Below, one piece after another: positions 25,401 to 38,047 of a stretch of DNA of 64,000 nt (the stretch's first letter is position 1; each line of letters opens with the position of its first letter). The notes below the pieces were generated by a model. The model searched no databases. It had not been told where the DNA came from and saw only the letters and a program-made list of their open reading frames with translations. This DNA is from Acanthaster planci (taxonomy: Eukaryota; Echinodermata; Asteroidea; Valvatida; Acanthasteridae), in contig NW_019091403.1 of the NCBI RefSeq assembly GCF_001949145.1, positions 1,349,135 through 1,413,134 on the forward strand, written 5' to 3'. The translations under genes and the position numbers were made by a program.

Positions 25401-28400
25401 GTATCTCAGATTTTGTACTTGAATAATTAATATCTCTTATAGCCTTCTTCAAAATTGCAGCATACGAGGCGAAATAACCTTACAGGGAGTTAAATTATTT
25501 TCAAACCAAGTCAGTTTTTTAAAATAAAATTTGCTTGGGTTTTTTGGATGCTGTAAATGATCAACTCCACCTTTACAAATTTAAATTTTCAAAAAAAACA
25601 AAAGATTTAGAGTGGGGAGTCTTGTGTGAGACTTCTTTGCCCTATAATTCCACATCATGAATAAACATAACGGCGTTCCATTTAGAGGAGGTAAGTAAAG
25701 TTTCAAAATTTGAATTATTGAAAGAGCTTTGACCTGTGAATGATCCTACTTTTAAGCACCTATATAAAACATACATATCTGTATGGCATTGACTGACATG
25801 AACAAACAGATGAACTCTAAACAATCCACCAGAACATGCCCGTATAATAATAAACCGTCGCTTCTTTAAGGCGCATACATTTATCTTCTTATGAGTACTA
25901 CAAAACATGCGCGATATATATTTTGAGCATTCAACTACGGTAGGGTATGGCGATGATGTGTTGGTCAACGATTTAAAAGACCACTATTAATTATTTTAAG
26001 GCCTAATTTCATACTACTCATGCGCAGAATGCATTCAGCTTAGGGAATTGATGCATGTGGCGGCAATATGCTGGAAACCCGCTTCCAATATACATTGCAT
26101 GACGTTTTAGCTGGTCACCCGCTTTTGCTATGCGAACATTATTTTTTCTTTGCTCAGTCATGCTCTGTTCTTAGTTGCTCTATGACTTTAATGCCTGATC
26201 TCACAAGTAATCAGTCCCACATAGTTTATTTTCTGGAATCTGAACATTTATTTACGTTTTTTGATAATGTAAACACAAATCCCCGTTATAGGCCTAAGTG
26301 TGTGTTAAACTAATGAATGGCTTTTATACCAAACCTTGTAAGTATCAGATCGGCTTGGAAAGGATGACGTTGACTAGGGAAATAGATATCACATTGCGTC
26401 TGTAACATGAATCTGACTTTGATGTATACCCGAATAATCATATCACAAGCTCAAAGCCAGTAAGACGTACGACACGCAGCCTCAATGAACACTGACAGGT
26501 GCCTGCTTGCTACGACCAGAGTCTACGGCGCCTTAGCCGCTGGGTCGCTTATAGCTCGCTTAGCCTACACATAGACGACAACATGACCCTCATCAATTTC
26601 TCCCCAAACTCATACGACAGCATTGCCTTCAAAAGGCAGGTGAAACGACCCGAGCTTATAGTCATTAGTACTGATGTAAGGCCCGCCTGAGGCTCACGTA
26701 ATACACTCCGTCATCGTCCCTTCGCCAAATTGGAAAACTTGATGCTGTTTTCGGACATGACGTCAACTTTTGTAAGCCAGGACAAAATCGATTGAGATGT
26801 TTGCCTGCTTCGGCCTATCCACGTATGTGATTCACGTTAATCGGTTTTCCCCCGCTTGATTATATTTGCACCGGCGCAAAATACAGGTAACGAGTTTGCA
26901 GAACGGCGTTAGCCTGGGTTGTATATACGGTAGCTTCTGGCAAAATGGCCAAGGGGCATGATGGCATACATCATCGGGCTAATCGCAAAAAAACACGCAA
27001 ATGGAAGAGAAATCTTGAGGTAATGAAGCCAAGGGACGAATGACGCTAACTTGTCATCGTGACGTAATAAAATTGAAAGGTAAACAACCAAGTACACCTT
27101 AGCCAATACTCGTCAAGCGTTGTGACGTCACTCGTTATTTACTCCAGAAAAGAAACCCATTTATGATTGGTTCATAGTCATGCATTTTTAAAGGCAACGG
27201 TAAGCTTTTTTGGCCCTGGATACTTATTTTGCGCGAAGTTAAAATCCACTGTAAACGCCGGCGAAGTTGTAGTTGTCAATTTCAAATCAAAACATGGTCA
27301 TTTATTAATTTTTCTCTTTCGAAATACTGAGAGCTGAAAGTAAATGCTTGATTGCACCCAACCTTGCTAACAACTCATAATAAATGATTATAAATTCTCA
27401 AGTCTAAAGTGAACAAAATGAAATTCAATGCAGTGCGTATTAATATCGCAACCTTGTGCGTCCTCCTTATAATTCCTTTCTTCATCTTTTACAAGAGGCC
27501 TTAGTGAGCAATATAATGAAGACTATAACACTTAAACGAAAAGAGGGGCCATATCCCATCCATATCAAGGCATTTATCATTTTGGCTATGAGAGATCCCG
27601 TTTCCAATTTTATTCCGATCAATATTCGATCAATTGGCGGGCGTGAGGCACCGCGCCGTTTTTAATTTGCCGGGGCACGACGAGACCCTGAAGGGAACGT
27701 GCTCTGCTATGCAGGACAGAGGACCTCAGTCATGTCTCGGTCGAAGTGAGATGGAGACGTGACTGTGGGGGTTGATGCTATACCTAGGGAATCCGAGGGA
27801 GGTAGCTTACAGGGGACATACTGATGGCCCAGGAAACTACGCTGGGAAGTTGTAAAGGTCGGCTGTCTATCCTTATCATCTCCTGATTTTACCTTGGAAT
27901 TTGCAGCCACGCCACATATTTGCAATCTTGAAATGCGACTACAATTGTGAGAAATGGTAAATAGCTCTAACCTTGACACAACGCGTCCGCAAGTTGTGTG
28001 TAATCCCATTTTTTTAGTTCAATTTAGTGATTCGTATCAAAATTCTGTCCGTGTTGTTCTTAATCGGCTACAGCTTCTGCCATCTTAAATGATTATTTGA
28101 TTTTCTTATATTGATACATCACATCATTGTGAATAAATGTGATTGGTATAATAATATCGTACAAAGAGGAATTTAAAAAGCATTTAACCTAATAACAACC
28201 CTTGCGGGCACATTCAGCACCTGAATAAAATTGACCCGTCTGTTTCCTCACTCCTCACTCTGGTATTTGAACCCTGTCTGGCCAGATAAACCCTGGGCCC
28301 AAGATCTTTGTTAAATCACTTTGCAAGGCACCGTTTTATTTTTGTTTGAGGCAGCCAAGTACTAATTCAATTACCTTTCGAAATGTAAATCAGGCTGTGG

Positions 28401-30253
28401 TAAACCTTCTACTAAGCGCGGGATTGAGACCAATTTATTCTTTGCCTATAGCGTAGGTTTATAATGATACTTCAACTCTACTTTATGCGACATAATTCTG
28501 AAAATCATAATCCATAAATAAGCAAATATTCAAGTGCTACTTACAACTGTTGAAGATATGTCAGTCTTTTTATGCAGCCACTATACTGTAAGTATTAATT
28601 TTACTATATTTTGCTCAGATAGCTACAAATGAATCCTAGTCCTAATTGTACAAATTACGACAAAGGTAAACTGCATGCACTGTTTTTTAATAAAACATCC
28701 AGCAGGATGTTTCGACCAGAAAAGGACCAGCTATCCAAGCCAAAAAAAGAAAATTTGAGTGACAACTCCATGTGCTTTAATCTACGCTACAGGAGCGTCG
28801 CAGCGCAGTGTCGAAGACGGGCGCACTGTGAGTCTGTACATCGGCGGCACAAACTGAAAAACATCCCGCGGGCTGAACGACGACCGAGGGACTCGGTTTA
28901 CCACGCGCCGAATTACTGAATCATCACCCTGGGCTGGAATATTGTCAAATTAAATTATTTTAGTCGGTGATACACAACCTAAAAACTTGTCTTGTCTCCA
29001 ATTCCGTGGGAGGGAAGTCGCTGAGAAACATGCATTAGGCGGTGTATCAGCGCTGCACGGGGGCCATGCATTCGCCGTGTTCGTTGTGTCTACTGTGTAA
29101 TAAGTCTGAGAAAGACTTCACGGGAGTGACGAAGCGTGATCTCGCGAGGGAAAAAGAGATTTCATTGTGGGCATTCAATCAATAGGCAAGACGAGGGAGT
29201 GTTCAATTCCATGTAAGATTCGATTTAGAAGACGCCGAACACTTCATGAATGACGAGGTCACTTTTGTCAAATTTATTCCATGGAAAAAAATGCCTATTA
29301 TACAATGTGTTTGGCGCGTATCGTTGAATCACAGCGGGAACGCTTACGAACATTTTGACACAAGGCCAGCTCAGCCACATGTGACATCCATCGTGATGGT
29401 GTGCGCCGATTTTTTTTTTTTTGAATCGGAGACTGTACTAAGTCCATATTTTCACAGACCAACGACGCAAGCATTGTTCAAGCGTGGCTTATGGGAGGTT
29501 TACATCAACGGACAAGACATGTTTTTCAGAAAGTAGTACTTGATGGCGTAGACTGGTACTTAATAAGTCCAAATGGTGTGCCAAGTGTGACGGCGCCAGA
29601 AAGCCCGCAAGGAGACAGGATCCATGTGACAGCGGGAAGAAATTGATGTTGATGCTTGGTCTTTATCGTTGTCGCCTACGATATCCGAACGGTCTTCCAA
29701 GCTGTTCAATCCAGGTTAAGAGACTGATAAATTGTTACTGAAAAAGGCTAATGATAAATCACCAGAGTCCAACGTCCTCCAGGTACAAGGCTCTTTTGCG
29801 AAACGAATGACATTTTGACCCTGCAATTGGCGGATGTGCTCAGAATACTAATTTACAAATCCTAAGTTTTATGTATTTATCACGAATGTCCTTATCCGCT
29901 CAAAATGGCGTCAAGTTCAATTACGCATCGCCACAGGTTAATTTGCAACTTGGTTGGAGAGGTGACAAATGATATATCGTGTGACATTATGAGGCAAATA
30001 ATACACTCGTAATTGGATGGGGATTGAGTTTCCATGTTCAGAGAGCAGCTTATAATGAAAAAACAATTTGGACTGGTCAGAAATTGTTTGAAAAAAATTA
30101 AAGAACGAACATCTCACGTGAATTATGTCAATTGGTAACTTCTATGAAAGAAATACGAAAATCAGTCAAAGTTGGCCGGATGTAGTGGAGAAACTCTGCT
30201 GAATTTCTGCGACAATTTTATATAACCTACTCACACCAACGCAATCTGGTAAT
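22418..30253. other. Non-coding stretch with CRE words and one small basic ORF
   Basis: No exon chain is supported. TGACGTCA words lie at 22825-22832, 26758-26765 and 27123-27130. A 96-codon frame at 28629-28919 encodes a basic product (Arg/Lys/His-rich C-terminal half) of no known family. I regard it as probably chance. CpG-bearing patches near 27590-27680 and 28790-28920 stand out from the AT-rich background and could be conserved regulatory DNA, but that needs a comparison with related genomes. Confidence 0.4.
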
Positions 30254-30437
30254 GATATTCACTGCCGTGCTTCAAACAGCAATGAGGAAATAGCTTCTGG
30301 ATATTCACTGCCGTGCTTCAAACAGCAATGAGGAAATAGCTTCTGGATATTCACTGCCGTGCTTCAAACAGCAATGAGGAAATAGCTTCTGGATATTCAC
30401 TGCCGTGCTTCAAACAGCAATGAGGAAATAGCTTCTG
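30254..30437. repeat. Minisatellite, 46-bp unit x 4, identical copies
   Basis: Four head-to-tail units start at 30254, 30300, 30346 and 30392 with exact 46-bp spacing. Each begins gatattcactgccgtgc and the units appear identical base for base. Three bases of a fifth unit follow (30438-30440). Identity among units implies recent expansion or active homogenisation. No other occurrence of the unit was seen in the window. Confidence 0.95.
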
Positions 30438-33400
30438 GATGGGGCAATCAGACGATGATCGATTTAATGTTTAATTTTGTACAGTCAATGTCTCCTTTCT
30501 GTTCGTTGGTCGTGGGCTCTATGTCCTGTCTTGTCCACTTTTGTCCGGTATATGACATATCCACAACTCCATGCATAATTTGGAGGTATTTCTTCATTTC
30601 ACCATAATTCCAATAGTTTTTTATGTACTATGAACAACTAAGGCTAAAGTTATTTGTCGTTTTTGTACACAGATTCCTTTAAAGCAATTTCATCTGGACA
30701 TGAAGCCATACGGCCGGCTTCCCCCATCGATCCGACGGTGTAGAGACCGAGCGATGCAGTCAGGCATGCCATAGCCGGAATATGGACCTACCTCATCGGC
30801 GAGTGTTGAATGGAAACATTGCGCCAATATGCAGTCGCTAAAGCTGCACATTCAATCTAGTGCCACCCACATCCGTAAAAAATGCATTAATAAATGAACT
30901 ACCCAAAACTCTCCTACACTCAGTGAATCTTGGCTTTCAATTTAGACTGAGCAGCATTTTTAAAATTGCAAAACTGGTGAAAAATTGAACAAAAATTAGA
31001 CATCTAATCGTGACATTATCTGCATACATCAAGATATGCTTGATGGATGAAGTCTTAAAGGATGCCTTTCGGTGATATTAATTTGGCTTTGCATTTTGAT
31101 ATATTCATTTGGTACTAGGCTTTGTCCTTACAGGTCGGTGTAAGGGCAGAACTTAAGTGTGTTGGGTCTAACGGTCTTGTTCAAATTGAATGGCGCCATA
31201 TGTACAAGTCTATGTAGCGGCCTCATCACCTGCATGCCCATGACAGCTAACATCAGATTCTAGGGTCTTCAACATAAATTATGTTACAATCCTGAATGTG
31301 TCTGGACTTCAACAACGGTTAAATTGTCTGATTTCCCATTTGAATAAACTCTGCATTTTAGTGCACACATTACCAGTTAGAAACCAGACGGGTTGTGTTG
31401 AGCATATTACAGCACTGCAAGAAATCTTATTACACAATAATGAATCGATGGCAATTCCATTAGATCTAGCACAAAATGAATCAAATTTCTAGACAAGATT
31501 TATGACTTGTTAAAATCTACTCACTTAAATTAAAAAATTTTTAATTACAGAAAATGAGCCTGAAGAAGATAATGGCCTCAGGGGCATGGGGCCAATGACC
31601 GCAGTTCGTTCGTTAAGTATAAATTGCTGAGGGATTATCGTGTGATTTTTTTTGTTCTTTGTATCTCAAATCAATCAAATGCATAGACGTATACAGAGCT
31701 ATCAGCAACGCTTATAACGATTCGTTTTCCCCCGGCCATAAAAGAAGGGAGTGCAAACAACTAACAGATTAGACATTTCCAAACGACTGCTTGCATTATC
31801 TATGACGCAACATAATGCTCCGAGACAGACGTCAAATACACGAGTTTTCCAACCAATAGCGCCACCAAGGGATTCATGCGACCAAAACAGACCTAGCTTG
31901 ATTTGAGGGAGAGAGACGGCTAAAACACCCTCAAAACTGAAAAATAGTATCGAACACAAGAGCTTCTAAAAGTCACACAAAATCGCTTTCTTTTGAATAC
32001 CAGCTGGTCCAGGCATGCAGGTAAAACTCACATGTGTTCACTACAGTGTCAAATCCATCAAACTCAGTTACTACATGCTGTGCACAGTAGAGATCTGTTC
32101 TAAGCTTGGTAAAACTTCCTTAAAATATCTGTAAATCACTGTAATGGCTACATATAACGTAGGGGGGTTTCCATTCTACGGTTTTAGGAACCGAAGAGGA
32201 TAAACGATAAATCATTTTGATGTTGGATGTTGATGTTGCCACGCGTGGGTGAGGAGTATGTTTTTAAGACTATATACCGCAATCTTTGTGGGTTCAACTG
32301 TCACCCGTCTTATATTGCAATTCATATCTGAAGACATGCAAAAATGAGACAAAGTGCACTTTTACAAACGACTGTGCGAACCCTGATGGCGACGTGGGAA
32401 AAGAAATTAGGTATCAGAGAATTTAAGTGCACACATCGATTCAAACTTGGTTAAAAGGAAAGGTAGGCCCCGTTTAAAGAAAAAAAAAAAGAAAACAAAA
32501 ACCTAACACATCTTGAATATAGTACGAATCAAAGACTAATTTGTCTCAAGAAAGCAGGAAGATTAGTCACAAAATTTACAATTTTTCTTCCTGCAATTAA
32601 AAAAGCTGTAGCCACAAATCAACCTCCACAATACTTTGCCCTTTGCAAGTGGAACAACAACCTTTTGGCTGACTGGTGTGTCCCGCCAATGCCTTCTGGG
32701 GCTAGACTCTAAGGTTTTCTTTCTTTTATGTTACTATCGTTCCCACTCAATATTGAGCCCATAAGGCAAGCCCGACCTATTTACTGTCGTCGATAAGGGC
32801 TGCACTCGATCTGTACCGACAAGTCGAGTAGGTCTAGTAGTGGGGACAGTCAACACACTCCGTGCCGAACCGATGGAAATCGAGCGTGTAAATGCCAGGT
32901 TCCCTCTGCAATGTGCTCGTCGCTACACATCTCCAGAATAGGAAAGCTGAATCAATCGATGCAGCGGATAGCATTTTAAGCGTCGTACCTAAAAGGCTTC
33001 GAAGTTGGGAATACAAACCCACTTTCAGTTTGCTTTGATGGCGTCTTCGGGTTGAACATGTCCCTAAACCTGACGGATAGTGTCTCAGCCGACAATGGAA
33101 ACGCGTGGTTGTGCAGTGGTCAGGTGTGCTAAGAGAATCACCCTTTAACAACTTGCGCAAACAACACGGTACTACGCAAGGAAATTACTTATTCAGTCGT
33201 CGTGACTGTTCATGTTTACCAAGTAGACAAGTTCAATTGAAACAGAAAATAAGCGATTAAAGGTGAAAATCAAATGAATTTAAGCACTGAGACATTTATT
33301 TCACTAGTCATTTGTTTCTGTGGCAGTCATTTAAATCGATGAGCTGTCGTATGCCGCTGAAGTAGTAAGTTAGTTAAATTGTCCTTACTGGTTCAGTCTG

Positions 33401-36400
33401 TGTTTCACCGCCAAAGAATAATTAGCCTGACTCAACGTCACTCAATCTACATGCTAAATCCAGTGTCTATGTGATCTACACTAAGCCTCAATTGTAAGGC
33501 TTTATCAAAGAGCATGTATGACCGAAAAGTTATTCCACTTGGCAGACTACCATTTGTAACAAACCAGAAGATTCAAATTCATTATAACACGTCATTGAAG
33601 CTCATGATGTAGAAATCATTCAATACGTCATTTCTTCGAAATCACGCGCGCGTTGACCCAGGATTTATTCATAAAATTACAGCAATAATCTATTATAATA
33701 CTTAGTTCATAATTATCTAAACTGTGCAAAAGTTCCCTTTGTTAAGAGTACACGAATATGGTTGGACTCACTGCGAACGCAGCCAGTTTACAGTGACACT
33801 AAGATAGATGTGCATGAGATGCTTATTTTGGATGTCTGAAGTTATTTTGAACGACATTTCCTCACAGCTTTGCCTGATACACTAAGAAATGGTGCCTCAG
33901 CAGGTTGCAAGTGAAACGAAGGTTACACTTGTCGTTTAGAATTGCACTACAGAAAATTCAGTAGTGCTTTGGACTGACACAAATGAAATTATTTTGTAAG
34001 CATTCAGCTTTGGGCAGATGAGACATTATTCATCCATGTTTGCATCTATTGTATGGTTATCTTCCTCTACTCGTACCATCTGAAGCTTCCATTGTCCGTC
34101 AGCTCTTCAGGTTGGCCGTACAATTTTAAAGGAATTAACATGCCAGAAGAAAAAAGAAAATTAAAACCACTGCCAACTCATCTATTTGCGATGACAGGAA
34201 AATCTTTGGGAAGGTGCTGCTTTCTTATTTACTTGATTAAATTCGGGGGGACAAGGGGAAATGGGCTTTGTGTTAACACTTCACGAACAGCAATAGACAG
34301 CGCATTCTTTTTGCTACATGTTCCGATATTAATCATGACATCCAGAAATTCAGAAAATATTTCAATATTACACCATGGCAGATAGTTCCGATTTAATGCT
34401 AAATTGAAGTTTCCTCCATTCACATAAAGATATTGCCAGTAATGTGTATGGGGTCCCTTGAAGGATAAAAAAGAGCATGTAGCAAAGGACATAATACTTA
34501 GGGCCATTATGCACAGAGCTCAAAGATATTCATGTGCTGTCGCAAATTGCTTCAAGTCATTGTCTTCGACAGACAGGTGTCACGAGGAGTTGACGATCAC
34601 TATCGTCTCAGCAACGTGCTAGCTTCCCGATCATTCCTTTCGCTGTCAAAATCCAATTGGAAAAGATATTTTTTTCCCGTAAGGCACGACTGAAACCCGT
34701 TCACCGTTAAAAATCCTGTCAGATTATATTACAACCACTTTCTTATCTCTCGGCATTAAGACGGTTAGAGTTTGCCGGCGCCACATCTGTTCTCAAACGA
34801 GTAAATATCCGGCATATGGAACTTTGTGATTGTTAATACACAACACTGAGACGAGGATTTGTATTTTTGTAAGAGACGAACCCATTTCCCTTATAGTCTG
34901 TCCGCTGCTAGCGAGGCCTTGAATGGAAACACGGGAGAGTTAGCAAACATGGACAGAATGACAAGGCATGCAATGCAGTAAGCACGATCGCTCCAACAGG
35001 TAATTTGTCTTTTCCCTTGTCGAGTTTGCAATAGCTTATAATTGTTAGATTGGGTATCGGCAGGTGAACACGTAGGGGAGTAACTCGACGCCGATTCTCA
35101 CACACGAACCTAATTGGTCGTGGCTGAGACCACAAAAGGGAAAAACGCGTGTGCATTTCCAACTCCATTAGGTGAGTTCGATAAAAAATACACGTAGTTG
35201 TGATGACATTGAAATATTGTTTCTCGCAGTGCAATATGCAGGATGGTTATAATCCTCTTGAGATATGGAAGCTCACCATTGAGAGAACTGCGTAATTGTA
35301 ATACCATCATCTCTTTCTATCAAAATTATAGAATTTGGTTTTGAATTGGTTGCTTTGCTATAGCAAATAATTATGCGCTAAGCCGAATCGTGTTTGTATT
35401 TGTAGGAAGGGGGTTAAGGGCACTGCCTTTTGAAAAAAAAAAGTGAAATGTCGGATGGCAGAATTACGAGGGAAGGCAAATAAGGGAAAAACTGACTGAA
35501 TGACAACGGAGATAATAACCGAAATATAAATTAAAACTAAATTGCGAGGGGCTTTTCTTACATGCCAGCAGTATGTTTGTCTTATATTGCAACCAGACAG
35601 AGAAATAAGAAATGATTTCAAACCCAACCTGGAAACAATGCGCTAATTCACATAAAATACACCGTTCTCAAAACGCCACTGAACTCTACACCAAGTGCAC
35701 ATAGCCACAGACTATCCTTCATTTTATCCATGCAATATACGACAAAATAACTCGTATCAAGGCGCTCATTATGAGGAAGAGAGAAAAGATCAAATTATTA
35801 ACCTGAAGGGTTTCGGTATTTTCTCCAGACAGGTACTGACACGCAACTGACGCTTTCAGGGACTTGATAGCCTCCCGTCAGAAAAAAGGTATCCGCAAAA
35901 GTCTCTTACGTACAAAATGACCTTCGGGTCTGCAGAATTATTCGCGATTACTATACGACAGGGCTTCAGCCGTACATCTCCGACTAGTTGCCATGGAAAT
36001 CGTCCAAATTGAGGTATTTTTGCACTTTTTCATTACATTCGAGATTTTGGTGAGGACGTTGCCTTTGAGAGCTTAGGTAAATGTCAAGATGAATGTGAGA
36101 TTTATGAGCTCAACTCTAGACAGGTATTCAGTTGAGTTTTGCTGCCCAATGACAGAGAGCATACAAGCACTGTGAAACCATCAGATATATGATTTCTGTT
36201 AAGTGAATTGAGCTGTGAGTTTATATCGAAAATCACATTCACACTCCACCGCACAAAGCACCTGCAAAAGTTTTACTTCATCTTGATAAAAAATCACGTA
36301 ATCGCTATACTTAAACATCCATCACAAGGCTTTAAAATCAATGTATCAATGCCTCTTACTTTCAATTACCATAAATTTTGTTTCGAAATTCTTCTGTATT

Positions 36401-37883
36401 CGTTAAAGTATGTCTCCCGTCTTCGCAAAGCCTCTGACTCTGGTATTTCTTTTTATCTAACAAGAAACACGTCAGGAGGCAAAACGCTTTGCTTTTCAAA
36501 CAGTCTTTGCGGAATTCTCTTCGCATAAATGACAGCGAGAGGTGGCCAAGAATCTTAACCCCTGCCGCATGATCGGGTGATGGACGGCAGGACGTTCGGT
36601 CGGAGGCTGACCTCAGGGAAGTACAGTGAAACTGTCATGGTAGAAGAGAAGTGCATAGTGTAATGTGTTTGCATAAGCGTCTTCTCCTCTGTATCCACAA
36701 GGGAACTTTGTGAAAAGTGCAGTTGTTTTCACGTGGATGGTGAAAGAGGTCGGTCTAAGACTACATCTTCGGAATAACAATCACAGTTAAAGAGCGCTGA
36801 GTGTTTCCTTGCTAAAGTTTTTTTGCATTCACCCAGCAAGTTGCATTGGAGTACACACCGTTTTGGTTAAATAATTGCGATCACCGTTTAGCCAGTACCA
36901 GTATGCTTGTGTTAATTTTTGGATCAGAGTGGTGCAAAAGAATAGCAGGAATATGCATGTATAATCGTCTGCCTGATGTAATAGAATTTATTGCAAGTTT
37001 AAAGGAGATATGATTTTTTTCTGACTGAAGTTTATTTCTTAGCCGCCTCTGGGCTGTGATTGCCTAAATAAAAAGAATTTACATCGATACAGCACGTGGA
37101 AATGGTCTATAACATGTATGGTTGCCTACGTCATTCTGAATCCATTCCTTTGGATTTCTCTGATGACCAGTAAATTGAGTTATTCCCTTTGAAGCTAACG
37201 GACGACAGCTGATATCAACATCAAGACCCACATTCAACCCAAGTGGGCCGTTTCATAATATGACGCCATAAACAGTGCACAGCTGAGCCACTCAAAGGAT
37301 GAGGAGAAACGCTTGGCAGAATCTGTCAGCACGCCAAGGTTCGAACTGAACTACATGGAATTCGAGCGTAAATTGTCTGGCGACTAAATCATGATTGATA
37401 CCATACCAGCAACTATGCATAGCCAAACTGCATGTACGACGCAAGAGCTGATTAACAAGTCTCGGGATGATAGAACTTGGAATAATTTCACAACTGTCCA
37501 CAGGAATCGTTGCTTCCAGCTTAATACTCTACAACATCATACTTACTTATCATCAAAAGCAGTTACTGAAGATTATTTTACCTATGTGTTTCAAAGGCGA
37601 TTTTTAGAAGTATTTTAACAGATGGGAAGTTCAAACATAAATTGTTTACACTAAAACGCCCTTGAGAGCATCCAACTTTACGCCGATTCAGCAGGTCACG
37701 TGGCTAAAATGACGGATATAAATCGAAAGATGCAAACTTGAACTCAACTTAAAGACAAAACACCGGTCATGCCAGCACCAGAATGCTCTACGCGTACATT
37801 ATGCAAACTGTAAGAAACCAGCTCGGCAGCTGAGTGAATCCACCGAGTAACTAAGAGACAGGAAGAGGGAAAAGGCACTTTAC
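30438..37883. other. Non-coding stretch, no firm gene
   Basis: Frames here are short and unassigned. A 41-codon open stretch before the TAA at 37385-37387 (containing DEEKRLAESVSTPRFELNY, from about 37283) looks protein-like. It lacks a good pyrimidine-rich acceptor and is reported only as a possibility. No repeats of note were seen. Confidence 0.4.
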
Positions 37884-38047
37884 CTTGCTTGACATTTCAG
37901 AAAACGGACCCTCCAGGTCACATTCAATCACAACTTTTTCCCCTTTTCTCATGTCCAGAATGAATTCACTACCGATATTACAAACCACGTAGGTCGAGTC
38001 AGGCAGCTTGTGTGTCGAAGACGGATACGTTGCCTCTAGCATCTTGT
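37884..38047 (-). CDS. Possible coding exon, minus strand, unknown protein
   Basis: On the minus strand a splice acceptor (ctaatttcag) precedes 38047. An ATG follows at 38042-38040, and the frame stays open for 53 codons to a donor (aag|gtaaag) at 37884/37883, ending in phase 0. The peptide (with segments such as DSTYVVCNIGSEFILD and RKGEKVVIECDLEGPFSEM) alternates hydrophobic and charged residues like a beta-rich globular domain. It could be a first coding exon or an internal exon. I found no partner exons in the window and do not recognise the family, so a chance frame remains possible. Confidence 0.25.

Noticed and set aside
31545-31575. Hammerhead-like CTGAAGA core
   Set aside because: The GAAA segment and the three stems of a hammerhead ribozyme could not be found around it.
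31550-31632. Acceptor-like ttttaattacag followed by about 25 open codons to TGA
   Set aside because: Too short, with no partner exon. The downstream cctgaagaaga word resembles repeat sequence.
32834-33160. 108-codon minus-strand frame
   Set aside because: Composition is not protein-like and there are no splice signals or family signature.
37335-37350. tRNA B-box-like ggttcgaact
   Set aside because: No matching A box or cloverleaf at the required spacing.
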